Origin: Actinomycetota bacterium
GTDB lineage: Bacteria > Actinomycetota > Actinomycetes > Nanopelagicales > Nanopelagicaceae
NCBI GenBank assembly: GCA_026393035.1
Contig: JAPLAY010000014.1
Span: forward strand, 1-64,000
DNA: 64,000 bases
Direction of reading: 5' to 3'
Shown here piece after piece: positions 11,428 through 21,094 of the stretch (its first letter is position 1; every line of letters begins with the position of its first letter). A program made the translations under genes and the position numbers. Under the pieces are notes generated by a model. The model worked only from the letters and a program-made list of their open reading frames with translations, ran no database searches and was not told the DNA's origin.

Positions 11428-12188
11428 TGGCCCGCAAACTTAAACTTCGTATCTGGCGTGGAGATGCGTCAGATGGTGGATTGAAGAACGTTGAAGTTGA
11501 GGCAAATGAAGGCGAAGTAGTTCTAGATTTAATCCATCGCGTCCAAGCGACTCAGATGGGCGATCTCGCAGTTCGCTGGAACTGTAAAGCCGGAAAATGT
11601 GGTTCGTGTTCGATGGAAATCAACGGCAAGCCACGTCTTGCTTGCATGACACAAGTTGCATCATTTCCTGAAGGCGAAGAGATAACAATTACTCCACTTC
11701 GTGCATTTCCAGTAATCAAAGATCTTGTTACCGATGTTTCTTTCAACTATCGCAAAGCAATGGAAATTCCTTCATACGAACATCCAAAGAATCTTGCACC
11801 GGGTGAAGCCCGCATGGAACAAGTAGATGTAGAGCGCAGCCAAGAATTTCGTAAGTGCATCGAATGTTTCTTATGCCAAGACGTATGCCATGTTGTTCGC
11901 GATCATGAAGAGAATAAGAAATCATTTGCTGGCCCAAGATTCTTTATTCGTATTGCCGAGCTAGATATGCACCCACTTGATATGTTAAAGAACCGCAAAC
12001 AAAAAGCTCAAGAAGAGCATGGTCTTGGAATGTGTAACATCACTAAGTGCTGCACCGAAGTTTGCCCAGAACATATTCGAATCACCGATAACGCAATCAT
12101 TCCGATGAAAGAGCGCGTTGTTGACGTTAAATATGACCCAGTTCACTGGCTTGGCTCCAAAATTCGCAAACGCGAGGGTATTGTTTAA
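11427..12188 (+). CDS. sdhB: Succinate dehydrogenase/fumarate reductase iron-sulfur subunit
   Basis: CKAGKCGSCSMEINGKPRLAC 2Fe-2S ligands, CIECFLCQDVC, and CNITKCCTEVCPE cluster motifs. Confidence 0.95.
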   Translation: MARKLKLRIWRGDASDGGLKNVEVEANEGEVVLDLIHRVQATQMGDLAVRWNCKAGKCGSCSMEINGKPRLACMTQVASFPEGEEITITPLRAFPVIKDLVTDVSFNYRKAMEIPSYEHPKNLAPGEARMEQVDVERSQEFRKCIECFLCQDVCHVVRDHEENKKSFAGPRFFIRIAELDMHPLDMLKNRKQKAQEEHGLGMCNITKCCTEVCPEHIRITDNAIIPMKERVVDVKYDPVHWLGSKIRKREGIV

Positions 12189-12191
12189 TAC

Positions 12192-12545
12192 ATGAATCCA
12201 CTGCTACTTGTCTCCTTTGGCGGAGTAGCAGGAACTTTGGTTCGATATGGAATCGGGATATTGATTCCGCAAGATCGTCCAGGAACACTCGTTGCAAATC
12301 TTCTTGGGGTTGCACTGGCTTCCGCACTTCTTGTTTTAATGGAGCGCCGAGGTATTACCCCACTTCGTTTGATTCTTCTTCCAGGCTTCTGTGCCGGAAT
12401 GACAACATTTTCTGCAGTCACAGTTCACTCCATTGAACCTGCTAAAGGTGGGCTTCTTTATTTAGCAACAAATGTAATCCTGAGTTTAATAATTGTTGCG
12501 ATAGTACTTCCGTTAGCGCGGAAAACTATTCCGGTGCGTAAATGA
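12192..12545 (+). CDS. crcB: CrcB/Fluc fluoride channel subunit 1
   Basis: 117 aa, GGVAGTLVRYGIG, GFCAGMTTFSAVTVHS. Confidence 0.88.
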   Translation: MNPLLLVSFGGVAGTLVRYGIGILIPQDRPGTLVANLLGVALASALLVLMERRGITPLRLILLPGFCAGMTTFSAVTVHSIEPAKGGLLYLATNVILSLIIVAIVLPLARKTIPVRK

Positions 12546-12880
12546 ATACCTTACTCATAATAATTGGCGCATCAATTGGCGCTCCTGCCAGATATGCAAT
12601 TGATCAATACCTCCGAAGATTTACCAATAAGCCAGTCGGAACATTTACCGTAAATATCGTAGGTTCATTCTTGATTGGTTTAACGTTCAAAGCATCCACT
12701 GAAGCTCATGATTTACTTGCAATTGGATTTGCTGGAGCTTTCACAACTTGGTCAACATTTATGTTGGATTTATATCTAGCTTACGAATTGCGCAGATATA
12801 AGGATGCACTAATAAATGTAAGCGCTTCGCTTGTTTTTGGACTACTTGCAGCTTGGTGCGGAGTTCAGCTAGTTAACTAG
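12542..12880 (+). CDS. crcB: CrcB/Fluc fluoride channel subunit 2
   Basis: 112 aa, GASIGAPARYAIDQYL, GTFTVNIVGSFLIG, GFAGAFTTWSTFMLDL; overlaps subunit 1 by 4 bp. Confidence 0.92.
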   Translation: MNTLLIIIGASIGAPARYAIDQYLRRFTNKPVGTFTVNIVGSFLIGLTFKASTEAHDLLAIGFAGAFTTWSTFMLDLYLAYELRRYKDALINVSASLVFGLLAAWCGVQLVN

Positions 12881-14315
12881 ATTTAGTTAAATTAGAGATC
12901 CAGACTTCAACTTCGTCAGGATGGCTCGGCAATTTATTAGATAAAACTCGACATCCAGTTTCAGTTACGAGAACGTCATCTTCGATTCGCACACCAATAC
13001 CGCGATACTCAGCAGGGAAGAGTTCATCATCTGGGTGGATATAAAGTCCTGGCTCAACAGTAAGAATCATTCCTGGTTCAAGAACACCATCCCGATAATG
13101 TTCGACTCGAGCTTCGTTGCAATCATGAACATCTATTCCCAACATATGGCTTACGCCATGAACTGTCCATCGCTTATGCAATCCCACATCTGGCTTTAAA
13201 GATTCTTCTGCGGTTATTGGGAGAACTCCTAAGTCAGCTAAGCCTTTAGCTAAAACTTCGTGGGATGCAGCAGTTATATCCTTAAAATTCGCGCCTGGTT
13301 TTACCGCTGCAAATCCAGCTTTCTGCGCCTCGTATACCAACATATAAATACGACGTTGTGCTTCGGTAAATTTTCCATTTACCGGAAGTGTTCTAGTTAT
13401 ATCCGCTGTGTAAAGCGATTCAACTTCCACGCCCGCATCAATCAAAATCAGATCACCGTTCTTAACTTCACCATCATTTCTAATCCAGTGCAAGATACAA
13501 GCATGCACACCTGATGCGGCGATGGTGTCATAACCCAAATCATTTCCCTCAACCCGTGCGCGGCCAAAGAATGCCGCTTCAATTACGCGCTCTCCACGTT
13601 TGGTAGAAGTTGCAGCGCCAAAAACTCGTACCATATCTGCAAAGCCACGATTGGTTGCATCAACAGCTTTCTGCATCTCGGCAATCTCATAAGAATCTTT
13701 AACCAATCTAATTTCAGATAGATAAGTTAATAGTTCTGCGGTGGCACCTTTATCTTTAGGGATTGCCTTATCTACAACTTTATTTTCACCACGAACATAA
13801 ACTGCAGGTTTTCCGTCTTTTAAGAACTTTTCTAAGACTTCTATTTGGCGAACCGCCAAGCCATATTTGCGCTCGGTCTCATCTAAAGTCATGCGACGAC
13901 CAACCCAGAATTCACCATATTTAGCGTCACGATAAAACTCGGATGAATCGCGTGGTGATCTTGGATGTATAAAGAGAAGTGCTTCGTGGCCGTTCGCATT
14001 TGGTTCAAGAATGAATACTGAATCCGGAACTGCATCGCCTGCGCTTATGCAAGTGAAGTATGAGAACCCAGAATGAGCACGAAATCGATAATCGGTATCA
14101 CTACTTCGAACTTTAAGTCCGCCCGCAGGAAGAACTACCCGCTTTCCTGGATATGTTTTTGAAAGTTTTTCAATGCGCGCTTTGCAGAATGGAATTGCTT
14201 CACTTGGAACTATTCCTTCAAGTGGAGTTGGGGCCCAACCAGTCTTCATAAATTCAGCTAGCGCAGCAGGATTGGCCGCATCATATTTTCGGCTGCCATC
14301 CTTCTCGTCAGTCAT
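12873..14315 (-). CDS. pepP: Xaa-Pro aminopeptidase (aminopeptidase P, M24B)
   Basis: DAGVEVESLYTADITRTLPVNGKF, HGVSHMLGIDVHD, LTVEPGLYI, IGVRIEDDVLVT metal-ligand blocks. Confidence 0.92.
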   Translation of the reverse strand: MTDEKDGSRKYDAANPAALAEFMKTGWAPTPLEGIVPSEAIPFCKARIEKLSKTYPGKRVVLPAGGLKVRSSDTDYRFRAHSGFSYFTCISAGDAVPDSVFILEPNANGHEALLFIHPRSPRDSSEFYRDAKYGEFWVGRRMTLDETERKYGLAVRQIEVLEKFLKDGKPAVYVRGENKVVDKAIPKDKGATAELLTYLSEIRLVKDSYEIAEMQKAVDATNRGFADMVRVFGAATSTKRGERVIEAAFFGRARVEGNDLGYDTIAASGVHACILHWIRNDGEVKNGDLILIDAGVEVESLYTADITRTLPVNGKFTEAQRRIYMLVYEAQKAGFAAVKPGANFKDITAASHEVLAKGLADLGVLPITAEESLKPDVGLHKRWTVHGVSHMLGIDVHDCNEARVEHYRDGVLEPGMILTVEPGLYIHPDDELFPAEYRGIGVRIEDDVLVTETGCRVLSNKLPSHPDEVEVWISNLTKSS

Positions 14316-14380
14316 AGCAATAGCCTAACGGCTCGCGCAAAATAGTTCTATCAAGCGGGCTTCTTAGATATATTCGACAC

Positions 14381-14998
14381 ATGAGCGTTCAACTTCTAGT
14401 CGAAGAGATTGCATCACTATTACAAGGCTCAAAACCTCGAACCATGATCGGCATAGTAGGCAAACCTGGCGCTGGAAAATCCACAGTTGTTACGGAGATT
14501 CAAAAACAATTTAGTACAGAAGACGTCGCAATCATCCCAATGGATGGATATCACTTAAGCAATGAAGAATTAATCAGGCTCGGACGTCGGGAACGCAAAG
14601 GCGCACCTGACACTTTTGATGTCGAAGGATTTATCTCACTGATAACAAGAGTCAGAAATGAAATAGATAAGGACCATACCTTTCACATCTTTCATCGTGA
14701 AATTGAAGCTTCGAAAGCGGATGAGGGAATCGTTCTGCAAAATACCAAGGTAATTGTTATTGAAGGTAATTATCTTTTTTCAGAAGAACACAACTGGAGC
14801 GAGGTATTTCCACTTCTAGATCAGAGTTGGTTTATAGAGATTGATGATGAAATACGGATGCAGCGATTGATCACTCGCCACATAAAGTATGGAAAGACGC
14901 CACAAGAAGCTGAAGATTGGTCTCGCGGATCTGATGAAGCAAATGCAAAATTCATTGCCAAAACTGCGAGCAGAGCAGAAAGAATTATTAAGCTGTAA
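14381..14998 (+). CDS. Nucleoside/nucleotide kinase-family P-loop protein (uridine kinase/PRK-like)
   Basis: GIVGKPGAGKST P-loop, IPMDGYHLSNEEL, VIEGNYLF. Confidence 0.8.
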   Translation: MSVQLLVEEIASLLQGSKPRTMIGIVGKPGAGKSTVVTEIQKQFSTEDVAIIPMDGYHLSNEELIRLGRRERKGAPDTFDVEGFISLITRVRNEIDKDHTFHIFHREIEASKADEGIVLQNTKVIVIEGNYLFSEEHNWSEVFPLLDQSWFIEIDDEIRMQRLITRHIKYGKTPQEAEDWSRGSDEANAKFIAKTASRAERIIKL

Positions 14999-15749
14999 TT
15001 CCACCAATAAATGGCAGCTTAAGCTTTGGGAACCAGGTTCGCCATGCTGAAATCACGAATAAATAAATTGGGAATCCCATCAAAATCCAGTATTCCAAAC
15101 CGTCATAATGCTTTACAGCCAGCGGGTTGAAGTCCCACGAGAGAATCGCCAAATTAACCAAGTAAATAATTGCTAATGGCAGAGTCAACCAACGCAATTT
15201 AACTACTCGAACAAGGTGTGGCATTTTGAAATTAGTTAATTGGCTTATGCATAAAATTGTAGAGACAATCAACACGTTTCTAGATGACATATCCATAATT
15301 AGAAATGTAGGCACTGCCAAATTCCATACCGCTGGAAAACCGTTGAACCAATGATCTTCAGTCTCTAAATCAGTCCTCGCAAACCAAAGCGCAGAAGAGA
15401 GAAATATTGCTCCTGCGATTAACGTTTGAAAACCTTCTGGCAAAAGTCCTAATTGGATTAGTAGCGCAATTGGCACCAATACGCAGGTAATGTAATCAAC
15501 TACCAAATCTAGAATGTGGCCATCAATCTTCGGCGCATGAACATGGATATCTATTCGTCTTGCGATTGGTCCATCTAGGCCATCTAACACTTGGCAGAAA
15601 ATAAGCCAGAGAAGTGCAGCTCGCCATCTGCCATCAATTACGGCTTGGAGTGCCAGCATTCCAGCAACAGCGCCTGATGCAGTCGCAACATGAAGTGCGT
15701 AACCTGCACGCACTGCATTCTTGATTGATGAATCTGAGTTCATTGCCAA
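14988..15749 (-). CDS. CDP-alcohol phosphatidyltransferase, probable phosphatidylcholine synthase-like
   Basis: DGLDGPIARRIDIHVHAPKIDGHILDLVVDY; the 12-residue AR-to-G spacing matches Pcs rather than the usual 8; multi-TM. Confidence 0.7.
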   Translation of the reverse strand: MAMNSDSSIKNAVRAGYALHVATASGAVAGMLALQAVIDGRWRAALLWLIFCQVLDGLDGPIARRIDIHVHAPKIDGHILDLVVDYITCVLVPIALLIQLGLLPEGFQTLIAGAIFLSSALWFARTDLETEDHWFNGFPAVWNLAVPTFLIMDMSSRNVLIVSTILCISQLTNFKMPHLVRVVKLRWLTLPLAIIYLVNLAILSWDFNPLAVKHYDGLEYWILMGFPIYLFVISAWRTWFPKLKLPFIGGITA

Positions 15750-15790
15750 ACCCTACACACCTAATTTCAATTCGAATAGAATCAACCCAA

Positions 15791-16210
15791 ATGAATGAAT
15801 CAAGAGCCAAGCGCGCATCCCAGATTTGGCTTGTACTAGTCCTATTGTGGGCGATGGCTCGTGCAGTATTCGTTAATAAACTCTTTGGTTCTCATGGTGT
15901 AAATGGCTTAATTTATTTGGCCGTCGATCTTGCATCGAGCGTTCCATATGCAATTTACTCAGCACGATTAGTGATAACTTTTATAAATCACGATTTCAAG
16001 AACGTCTATAAAAATATCCTGCTGACTTCACTATTTTTCTATATTCCAGATGTCTATATTCTTATCGCGGCTAGGCGCGTCCCAAGTGGTCTATACCTAA
16101 TCCTCTTCCTAACAATCGCCCTATTTTCCGCCTTTGCCATCGCCACTATTGCTAGGGATATAAGGAATAAGAGGAGAACCGCGCACGGCGGTGCAGAAAA
16201 TTCACGCTAA
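15791..16210 (+). CDS. Small membrane protein, unknown function
   Basis: ORF with several hydrophobic segments; in-frame ATG at 15791 is more plausible than the listed 15725 start. Confidence 0.5.
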   Translation: MNESRAKRASQIWLVLVLLWAMARAVFVNKLFGSHGVNGLIYLAVDLASSVPYAIYSARLVITFINHDFKNVYKNILLTSLFFYIPDVYILIAARRVPSGLYLILFLTIALFSAFAIATIARDIRNKRRTAHGGAENSR

Positions 16211-16225
16211 ACTTTGCCCACACTT

Positions 16226-16317
16226 GGAGACGTCGCATAGCCCGGTCGAGTGCGCCTCACTGCTAACGAGGTAAGGGGTTAAACCCTTCAGGAGTTCAAA
16301 TCTCCTCGTCTCCGCCA
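16226..16317 (+). tRNA. tRNA-Ser (GCU)
   Basis: GGAGACG/CGTCTCC acceptor stem, anticodon GCT in ACTGCTAA, long variable arm, CCA end. Confidence 0.95.
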
Positions 16318-16339
16318 GTTTTATTATTAAGGAGTTTTA

Positions 16340-17620
16340 GTGCCGCACTACAAGATAGCAATTGTTGGCGCTGGACCAGCTGGTTACTTTGCTGCACAAG
16401 CACTTCAAAATTCTGTTACTGAAGATTTAACTTTTACAATCGACATGATCGAACGTCTACCGACTCCTTGGGGGCTTGTTCGTTCTGGTGTTGCACCTGA
16501 TCATCCAAAAATTAAGACTGTGGCCAAGGTATTCGAGAAGATTGCATCTGAATCCAACTTTAGATTGTTTGGAAATGTAGAACTTGGGAAAGATGTAGCC
16601 CTCACGGATTTAACTAAGAAATATGACGCAGTAATAATGGCTACTGGTTCTGCGATTGGCAAAAGATTAGGAATCCCTGGCGAAAACCTAGCTAACTCAA
16701 TCTCTTCTGCCGAATTTGTACCTTGGTATAACGGACATCCAGATTATGCAGATTTCAAAGTTGATCTAACTGGGAAAGTTGCAGTCGTAATTGGCGCAGG
16801 AAATGTTGCGATGGATTGCGGGCGAATTCTTGCTATCGATCCAAAAGAACTCGATGAGACTGACACTGCTGATCATGCTCTTGATGCAATTCACAAAAGC
16901 AACATCCGCAAAGTCTTTATAACTGGCCGTCGTGGCGCCGAATTCGCAGCCTTTACCGCCCCGGAATTGCGTGATTTACCAAAGTTAGAACATACCGATG
17001 TTTATATTCACGAAGATGAAATTGCACTTGCTCACAAAAATGCAGAAGCTAAAGGCGAAATTGAAAAGCATCTTGCAAGTAATTTAGAAGTCATGAAGTT
17101 GATCGCCGAAACCCCAAAGCATGGACACGAGCGGTCTTTAGAGTTTCTCTTCTCGCACACTCCAAAAGAAATTCTTGGTAATGGCAAGGTCGAGGCTATT
17201 ACTTATTCAACCCCTAGCGGCGATGTAACAATTCCATGCGACCTTGTAATAACTGCAATTGGCTATGAGTCCGAAGCGATACCTGGTGTCAGCTTTGAAA
17301 AGGGAAAGATTGCTAACGTTGATGGTCGAGTGAGTGGCTCAAATATTTACGCAGTTGGTTGGGCAAAACGCGGACCATCCGGAGTTATTGGAACAAATAA
17401 AAGTGATGCCGCAGATGTTGTTTCGCTTTTGATTTCTGACCTTAAAGAACCAAAGAACAGCGGCGACATAACTGAACTTTTGAATTCAGATCACAAAATT
17501 GTTGACCAGCCATATTGGGTGCGAATCAATGAAGCCGAAATTGCGGCAGGTTCGGCCTTAGGAAAACCACGCGTTAAAGCAGTTTCTGTTCCAGACCTGA
17601 TGCGTTTGGGGCAACCTTAA
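16340..17620 (+). CDS. Ferredoxin/adrenodoxin-type NADP+ reductase (FprA-like)
   Basis: AIVGAGPAGYFAAQAL, PWGLVRSGVAPDHPKIK, VIGAGNVAMDCGRIL, GWAKRGPSGVIGTNKSDA. Confidence 0.92.
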   Translation: MPHYKIAIVGAGPAGYFAAQALQNSVTEDLTFTIDMIERLPTPWGLVRSGVAPDHPKIKTVAKVFEKIASESNFRLFGNVELGKDVALTDLTKKYDAVIMATGSAIGKRLGIPGENLANSISSAEFVPWYNGHPDYADFKVDLTGKVAVVIGAGNVAMDCGRILAIDPKELDETDTADHALDAIHKSNIRKVFITGRRGAEFAAFTAPELRDLPKLEHTDVYIHEDEIALAHKNAEAKGEIEKHLASNLEVMKLIAETPKHGHERSLEFLFSHTPKEILGNGKVEAITYSTPSGDVTIPCDLVITAIGYESEAIPGVSFEKGKIANVDGRVSGSNIYAVGWAKRGPSGVIGTNKSDAADVVSLLISDLKEPKNSGDITELLNSDHKIVDQPYWVRINEAEIAAGSALGKPRVKAVSVPDLMRLGQP

Positions 17621-17648
17621 TCAGCAGGTAGTATTTCCCCGCACGCCT

Positions 17649-17724
17649 GCGCTTGTAGCTCAACGGATAGAGCATCTGACTACGGATCAGAAGGTTAGGG
17701 GTTCGAATCCCTTCAAGCGCACCA
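17649..17724 (+). tRNA. tRNA-Arg (ACG)
   Basis: GCGCTTG/CAAGCGC acceptor stem, anticodon loop CTACGGA, GGTTCGAATCC T-arm, CCA. Confidence 0.95.
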
Positions 17725-17729
17725 GATAA

Positions 17730-18332
17730 TTACCAAGGAAAGTCTAAAACAAAAATCTCCCCGTTAATTTCCTTAACTTCATAGCTCTTCAGTGGAGCAT
17801 TTGCTGGGCCAGATATTGCCTTGCCGGTATTACCATCAAAATAAGAGATATGGCATTTACAGATTAATTTGCGAGCTTCAATTTCAACACCGCAACCTTC
17901 GTGTGTACAAACATTATCGAATGCAACTAAGCCCTTGGATGATCGCGTAAGAATATAAGGCTTTCCTCTGCCGTAGGAATCCTTATTTATGAAGATCTTT
18001 GTTTCACCTTCAGCAAGATTGGATGAAGCAGCAACTCTTATCTCGGTCAATTTTGGCGAACCTGAAACTGGTTTCGGTTGAGTACTAGCCGTCGGTGAAG
18101 TTGTGGGACTGGCGCTTGTGGAAGGAGTGCTAACAATTGGTATCCCTTTATTCCAAACAATTTTCTTGCCTGACTTAATTGCAGTATATTTTTTATTGCG
18201 CCAGACAATTACCTGACCAATTCGCTTTGGTTTTAAGCTGGGTTGTTCAATGGCAAAAGCCGAAGCTCCAAAAGAAGAGAAAAGTAATGCCAAACCACCA
18301 AGCAAAATACTGCGGCGATTTATTCGACTCAT
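17730..18332 (-). CDS. Tat-exported Rieske [2Fe-2S] protein with low-complexity linker
   Basis: RRSILLGG twin-arginine start, CTHEGCGVE and CKCHISYFDGNTGKA Rieske motifs, Ser/Thr/Pro-rich linker. Confidence 0.85.
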   Translation of the reverse strand: MSRINRRSILLGGLALLFSSFGASAFAIEQPSLKPKRIGQVIVWRNKKYTAIKSGKKIVWNKGIPIVSTPSTSASPTTSPTASTQPKPVSGSPKLTEIRVAASSNLAEGETKIFINKDSYGRGKPYILTRSSKGLVAFDNVCTHEGCGVEIEARKLICKCHISYFDGNTGKAISGPANAPLKSYEVKEINGEIFVLDFPW

Positions 18333-18511
18333 TTAAATAGCATAGCAAGGAGACCCGCAATTTTGCTCTCTGTAAACCTAAAATTCACTTGGCTAAAAAA
18401 AGTTCAATTTTTAATCTTTCATTACATGAACATACACAATCAGTTTGCCTAGAGTTTTAGATTCGCCATAAGGATTCCTCCGAAGTCACTCCGACCAAGA
18501 TAGGAAAATGA

Positions 18512-20140
18512 ATGAATATTAAGCATAAGAAAGTTGTGGCTGTTGCTGTTTCAGTCGCAGCTGTTATCTCTTTAAGCGCCGCAGCATGGCCAACAAATAA
18601 GCCAATTTACTTAGTTGCCGATAATGATGCCGTAGCAATTAATGCAATTGGAACAACTGGGGATATTTTAAGTGGAACAGTTATTCGCGGAATTCCTGAT
18701 GGAATGGGAGCCTTTGCTTCTGAAAATGGTCGAAGCGTTACTGTTCTTGCAAACCATGAAGTAGCAATCAATGACAAAGTTGCCCTTAAGAGTGCATCGA
18801 AAGATTCACCATGGGGAACATCGATCACTAAGTTGAATTACAGCAAAACACTAAATAAGTTCGATGCGGCAGAACCGCTAGTTACTTCTTGGAACTTTTG
18901 GAACTATAAGACTGGTGCATATGTTTCAACACCAATCGGTGGCGAACCAACTAATGCGGCAGCCGGCTCATTTGGTTGGGGCATTAGCCGTTTCTGTTCT
19001 GGAACTTACACACCTGCCGGAACTTTCATTTATAACGGTGTCGGTTTTGATGGTGGGCTGTTCACAACTGGCGAAGAAGTAGGCGACAGTTCTCGCGGAT
19101 TTGCTTTTGATATGACAGGTGCGGCATATCAACTTCCTCGCGTTGGAATGTTGTCAATGGAAAACATTATTCCAGGCACAAAAAAGGGCCCAAATACTGT
19201 GGCACTTATCAATGAAGACGGATCTGCTACAGACTCTCAACTTCATCTGTACATCGGAAAGAAGCAGAGCACAGGAACAAGCGTTGATAAAGCTGGCCTA
19301 ACAAATGGCGATCTCTACGTGCTGAATGTTCCAACTGCAGCTACAGATAACATCTTCCGCACAACTATCGCGAAATCAACACCTACTCCTGCAACATTCA
19401 AGAAGATTGAATGGAACACAGATGTTACTTCTTTTGCTAAAGGTGCCCGCGACAACGGAACAACTTTCGCGCGAATCGAAGATGGAAACTGGGATCCAAA
19501 GAATCAAAATGTTTTCTATTTCCTAACAACAGAATCGAATAAAGATCCAGTTGCCACTGCAGAGAATCCAGCTGAACCAGGTATCTCACGTGATGGCGGC
19601 GCTCTTTGGCGCTTAACTTTCAAGGATGCACAAAATCCACTTGAAGGTGCGACTCTTGAAATGCTTCTAAATGGTGGCGAAGCTCCATACCTAAGCAAGC
19701 CAGATAACATGACAATTACCGATAATGGTGTTGTTGTAATTCAAGAAGATCCAGGCAACAACGCACACATTGCAAGAGTCCTTGCCTACCGAATCTCAGA
19801 TGGAAAGCTAGCCACATTGGCGAAATTCGATAGCCAGTACTTCACAGCATCAGGTAGCAGGTTCATGACAATCGATGAAGAATCATCAGGCGTAATCGAT
19901 GTTACTTCTCTGCTTGCAAAAGCTGGCGATACGAATACTTACCTAATGTTAAATGCACAGGTTCACACTTATAGCGGCGTAACAACAGTTGATAGTGGAG
20001 TTAAGGGTGCAACTACCCCTGCTCGACCAGATCTTGTTTCGAAACCGACAACCTCTAAGTCAACACTAGATAAGGCAACAGTCGAAGGTGGTCAGTTCTA
20101 CACAATGACTATTTCTGATTGGACGAAGGTATTTAACTAA
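18512..20140 (+). CDS. Secreted PhoX/DUF839-like phosphatase
   Basis: Signal peptide, GEEVGDSSRGFAFDM, IEDGNWDPKNQNVFYFLTTESN, GGALWRLTF, and EDPGNN, as in PhoX-like propellers. Confidence 0.65.
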   Translation: MNIKHKKVVAVAVSVAAVISLSAAAWPTNKPIYLVADNDAVAINAIGTTGDILSGTVIRGIPDGMGAFASENGRSVTVLANHEVAINDKVALKSASKDSPWGTSITKLNYSKTLNKFDAAEPLVTSWNFWNYKTGAYVSTPIGGEPTNAAAGSFGWGISRFCSGTYTPAGTFIYNGVGFDGGLFTTGEEVGDSSRGFAFDMTGAAYQLPRVGMLSMENIIPGTKKGPNTVALINEDGSATDSQLHLYIGKKQSTGTSVDKAGLTNGDLYVLNVPTAATDNIFRTTIAKSTPTPATFKKIEWNTDVTSFAKGARDNGTTFARIEDGNWDPKNQNVFYFLTTESNKDPVATAENPAEPGISRDGGALWRLTFKDAQNPLEGATLEMLLNGGEAPYLSKPDNMTITDNGVVVIQEDPGNNAHIARVLAYRISDGKLATLAKFDSQYFTASGSRFMTIDEESSGVIDVTSLLAKAGDTNTYLMLNAQVHTYSGVTTVDSGVKGATTPARPDLVSKPTTSKSTLDKATVEGGQFYTMTISDWTKVFN

Positions 20141-20175
20141 CTTTAGCTGCGCCTAGTTAAAGCCTAGTTAAAAGG

Positions 20176-20208
20176 CTAAGCCCCGCCACGTAGACCGGCG
20201 GGGCTTAG
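20176..20208 (+). terminator. Intrinsic terminator after PhoX-like gene
   Basis: CTAAGCCCCGCC-ACGTAGACC-GGCGGGGCTTAG perfect stem followed by TTATTTT. Confidence 0.88.
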
Positions 20209-20299
20209 TTATTTTCAAGAATTTCTGACTTGCATCGCACAATCTAAAATACTTCTACCGAGTAGGCTGGCGGCTTAGTCATTAGATTGAGGTAGCAAA

Positions 20300-21079
20300 A
20301 TGAGCTCCAACTTCACACTCGCTGTTTGTTCGGAGATGGTCTTCTTAGATCTGCCACACATTGAACGCGTCAAAAAAATTCATGAACTTGGATTGGCTGT
20401 AGAAATTTGGGACTGGACGCAGAAAGATATTCCTGCCCTTGCCGCTACTGGCGCGAAGTTCACATCGATGACTGGATATATAACTGGCCGTCTGGGCGAT
20501 AGCGAAGGTGCAGCTGAGCTTTTAAAAACTGCAGAACAATCAATTCCTGTCGCACATGCGCTTGGGAATCCATCTTTGAATCTGCATGGAACTGGTTTGG
20601 ATAACAAAGGTTTGCCAGCACAACCTTGCTTTGATGTCACACCCGCGATGTGGGAGCAGGCGGAAATTACGCTAAATCAGATTGCAGATTTAGGTGCCGC
20701 CAATGGTGTCACTTTCGTTCTTGAGAATTTAAATCTTCTTGTTGATCATCCAAACACCCCATTCGGTCTGGCTAAGGATGTAATTAAGTTAGTTAAGAGC
20801 GTTAACAAGCAAAATCTAAAGATGAATTTTGATATCTATCATGCACAAATTGGCGAAGGAAATTTAATAGAACTACTCCGTGAAGCCCTTCCAATCATTG
20901 GCGAGATCCAAGTTGCTGATGTTCCAGGTCGGCAAGAGCCTGGAACAGGTGAAATTAATTATCCAATGATTGCTAAAGCCCTTAAAGATATGAAATACAG
21001 TGGGGTAATTGGAATGGAAGCCTGGGCGAGTAGCGATAGCGAAGTAGCGATTGCTAGATTTAAAGAAGCATTTAACTAG
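20300..21079 (+). CDS. Hydroxypyruvate isomerase-like TIM-barrel protein
   Basis: FVLENLN, MNFDIYHAQIGEGNLIELLRE, GEIQVADVPGRQEPGTGEINY typical of the Hyi family. Confidence 0.82.
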   Translation: MSSNFTLAVCSEMVFLDLPHIERVKKIHELGLAVEIWDWTQKDIPALAATGAKFTSMTGYITGRLGDSEGAAELLKTAEQSIPVAHALGNPSLNLHGTGLDNKGLPAQPCFDVTPAMWEQAEITLNQIADLGAANGVTFVLENLNLLVDHPNTPFGLAKDVIKLVKSVNKQNLKMNFDIYHAQIGEGNLIELLREALPIIGEIQVADVPGRQEPGTGEINYPMIAKALKDMKYSGVIGMEAWASSDSEVAIARFKEAFN

Positions 21080-21094
21080 GAATAAGGAGTCGAA

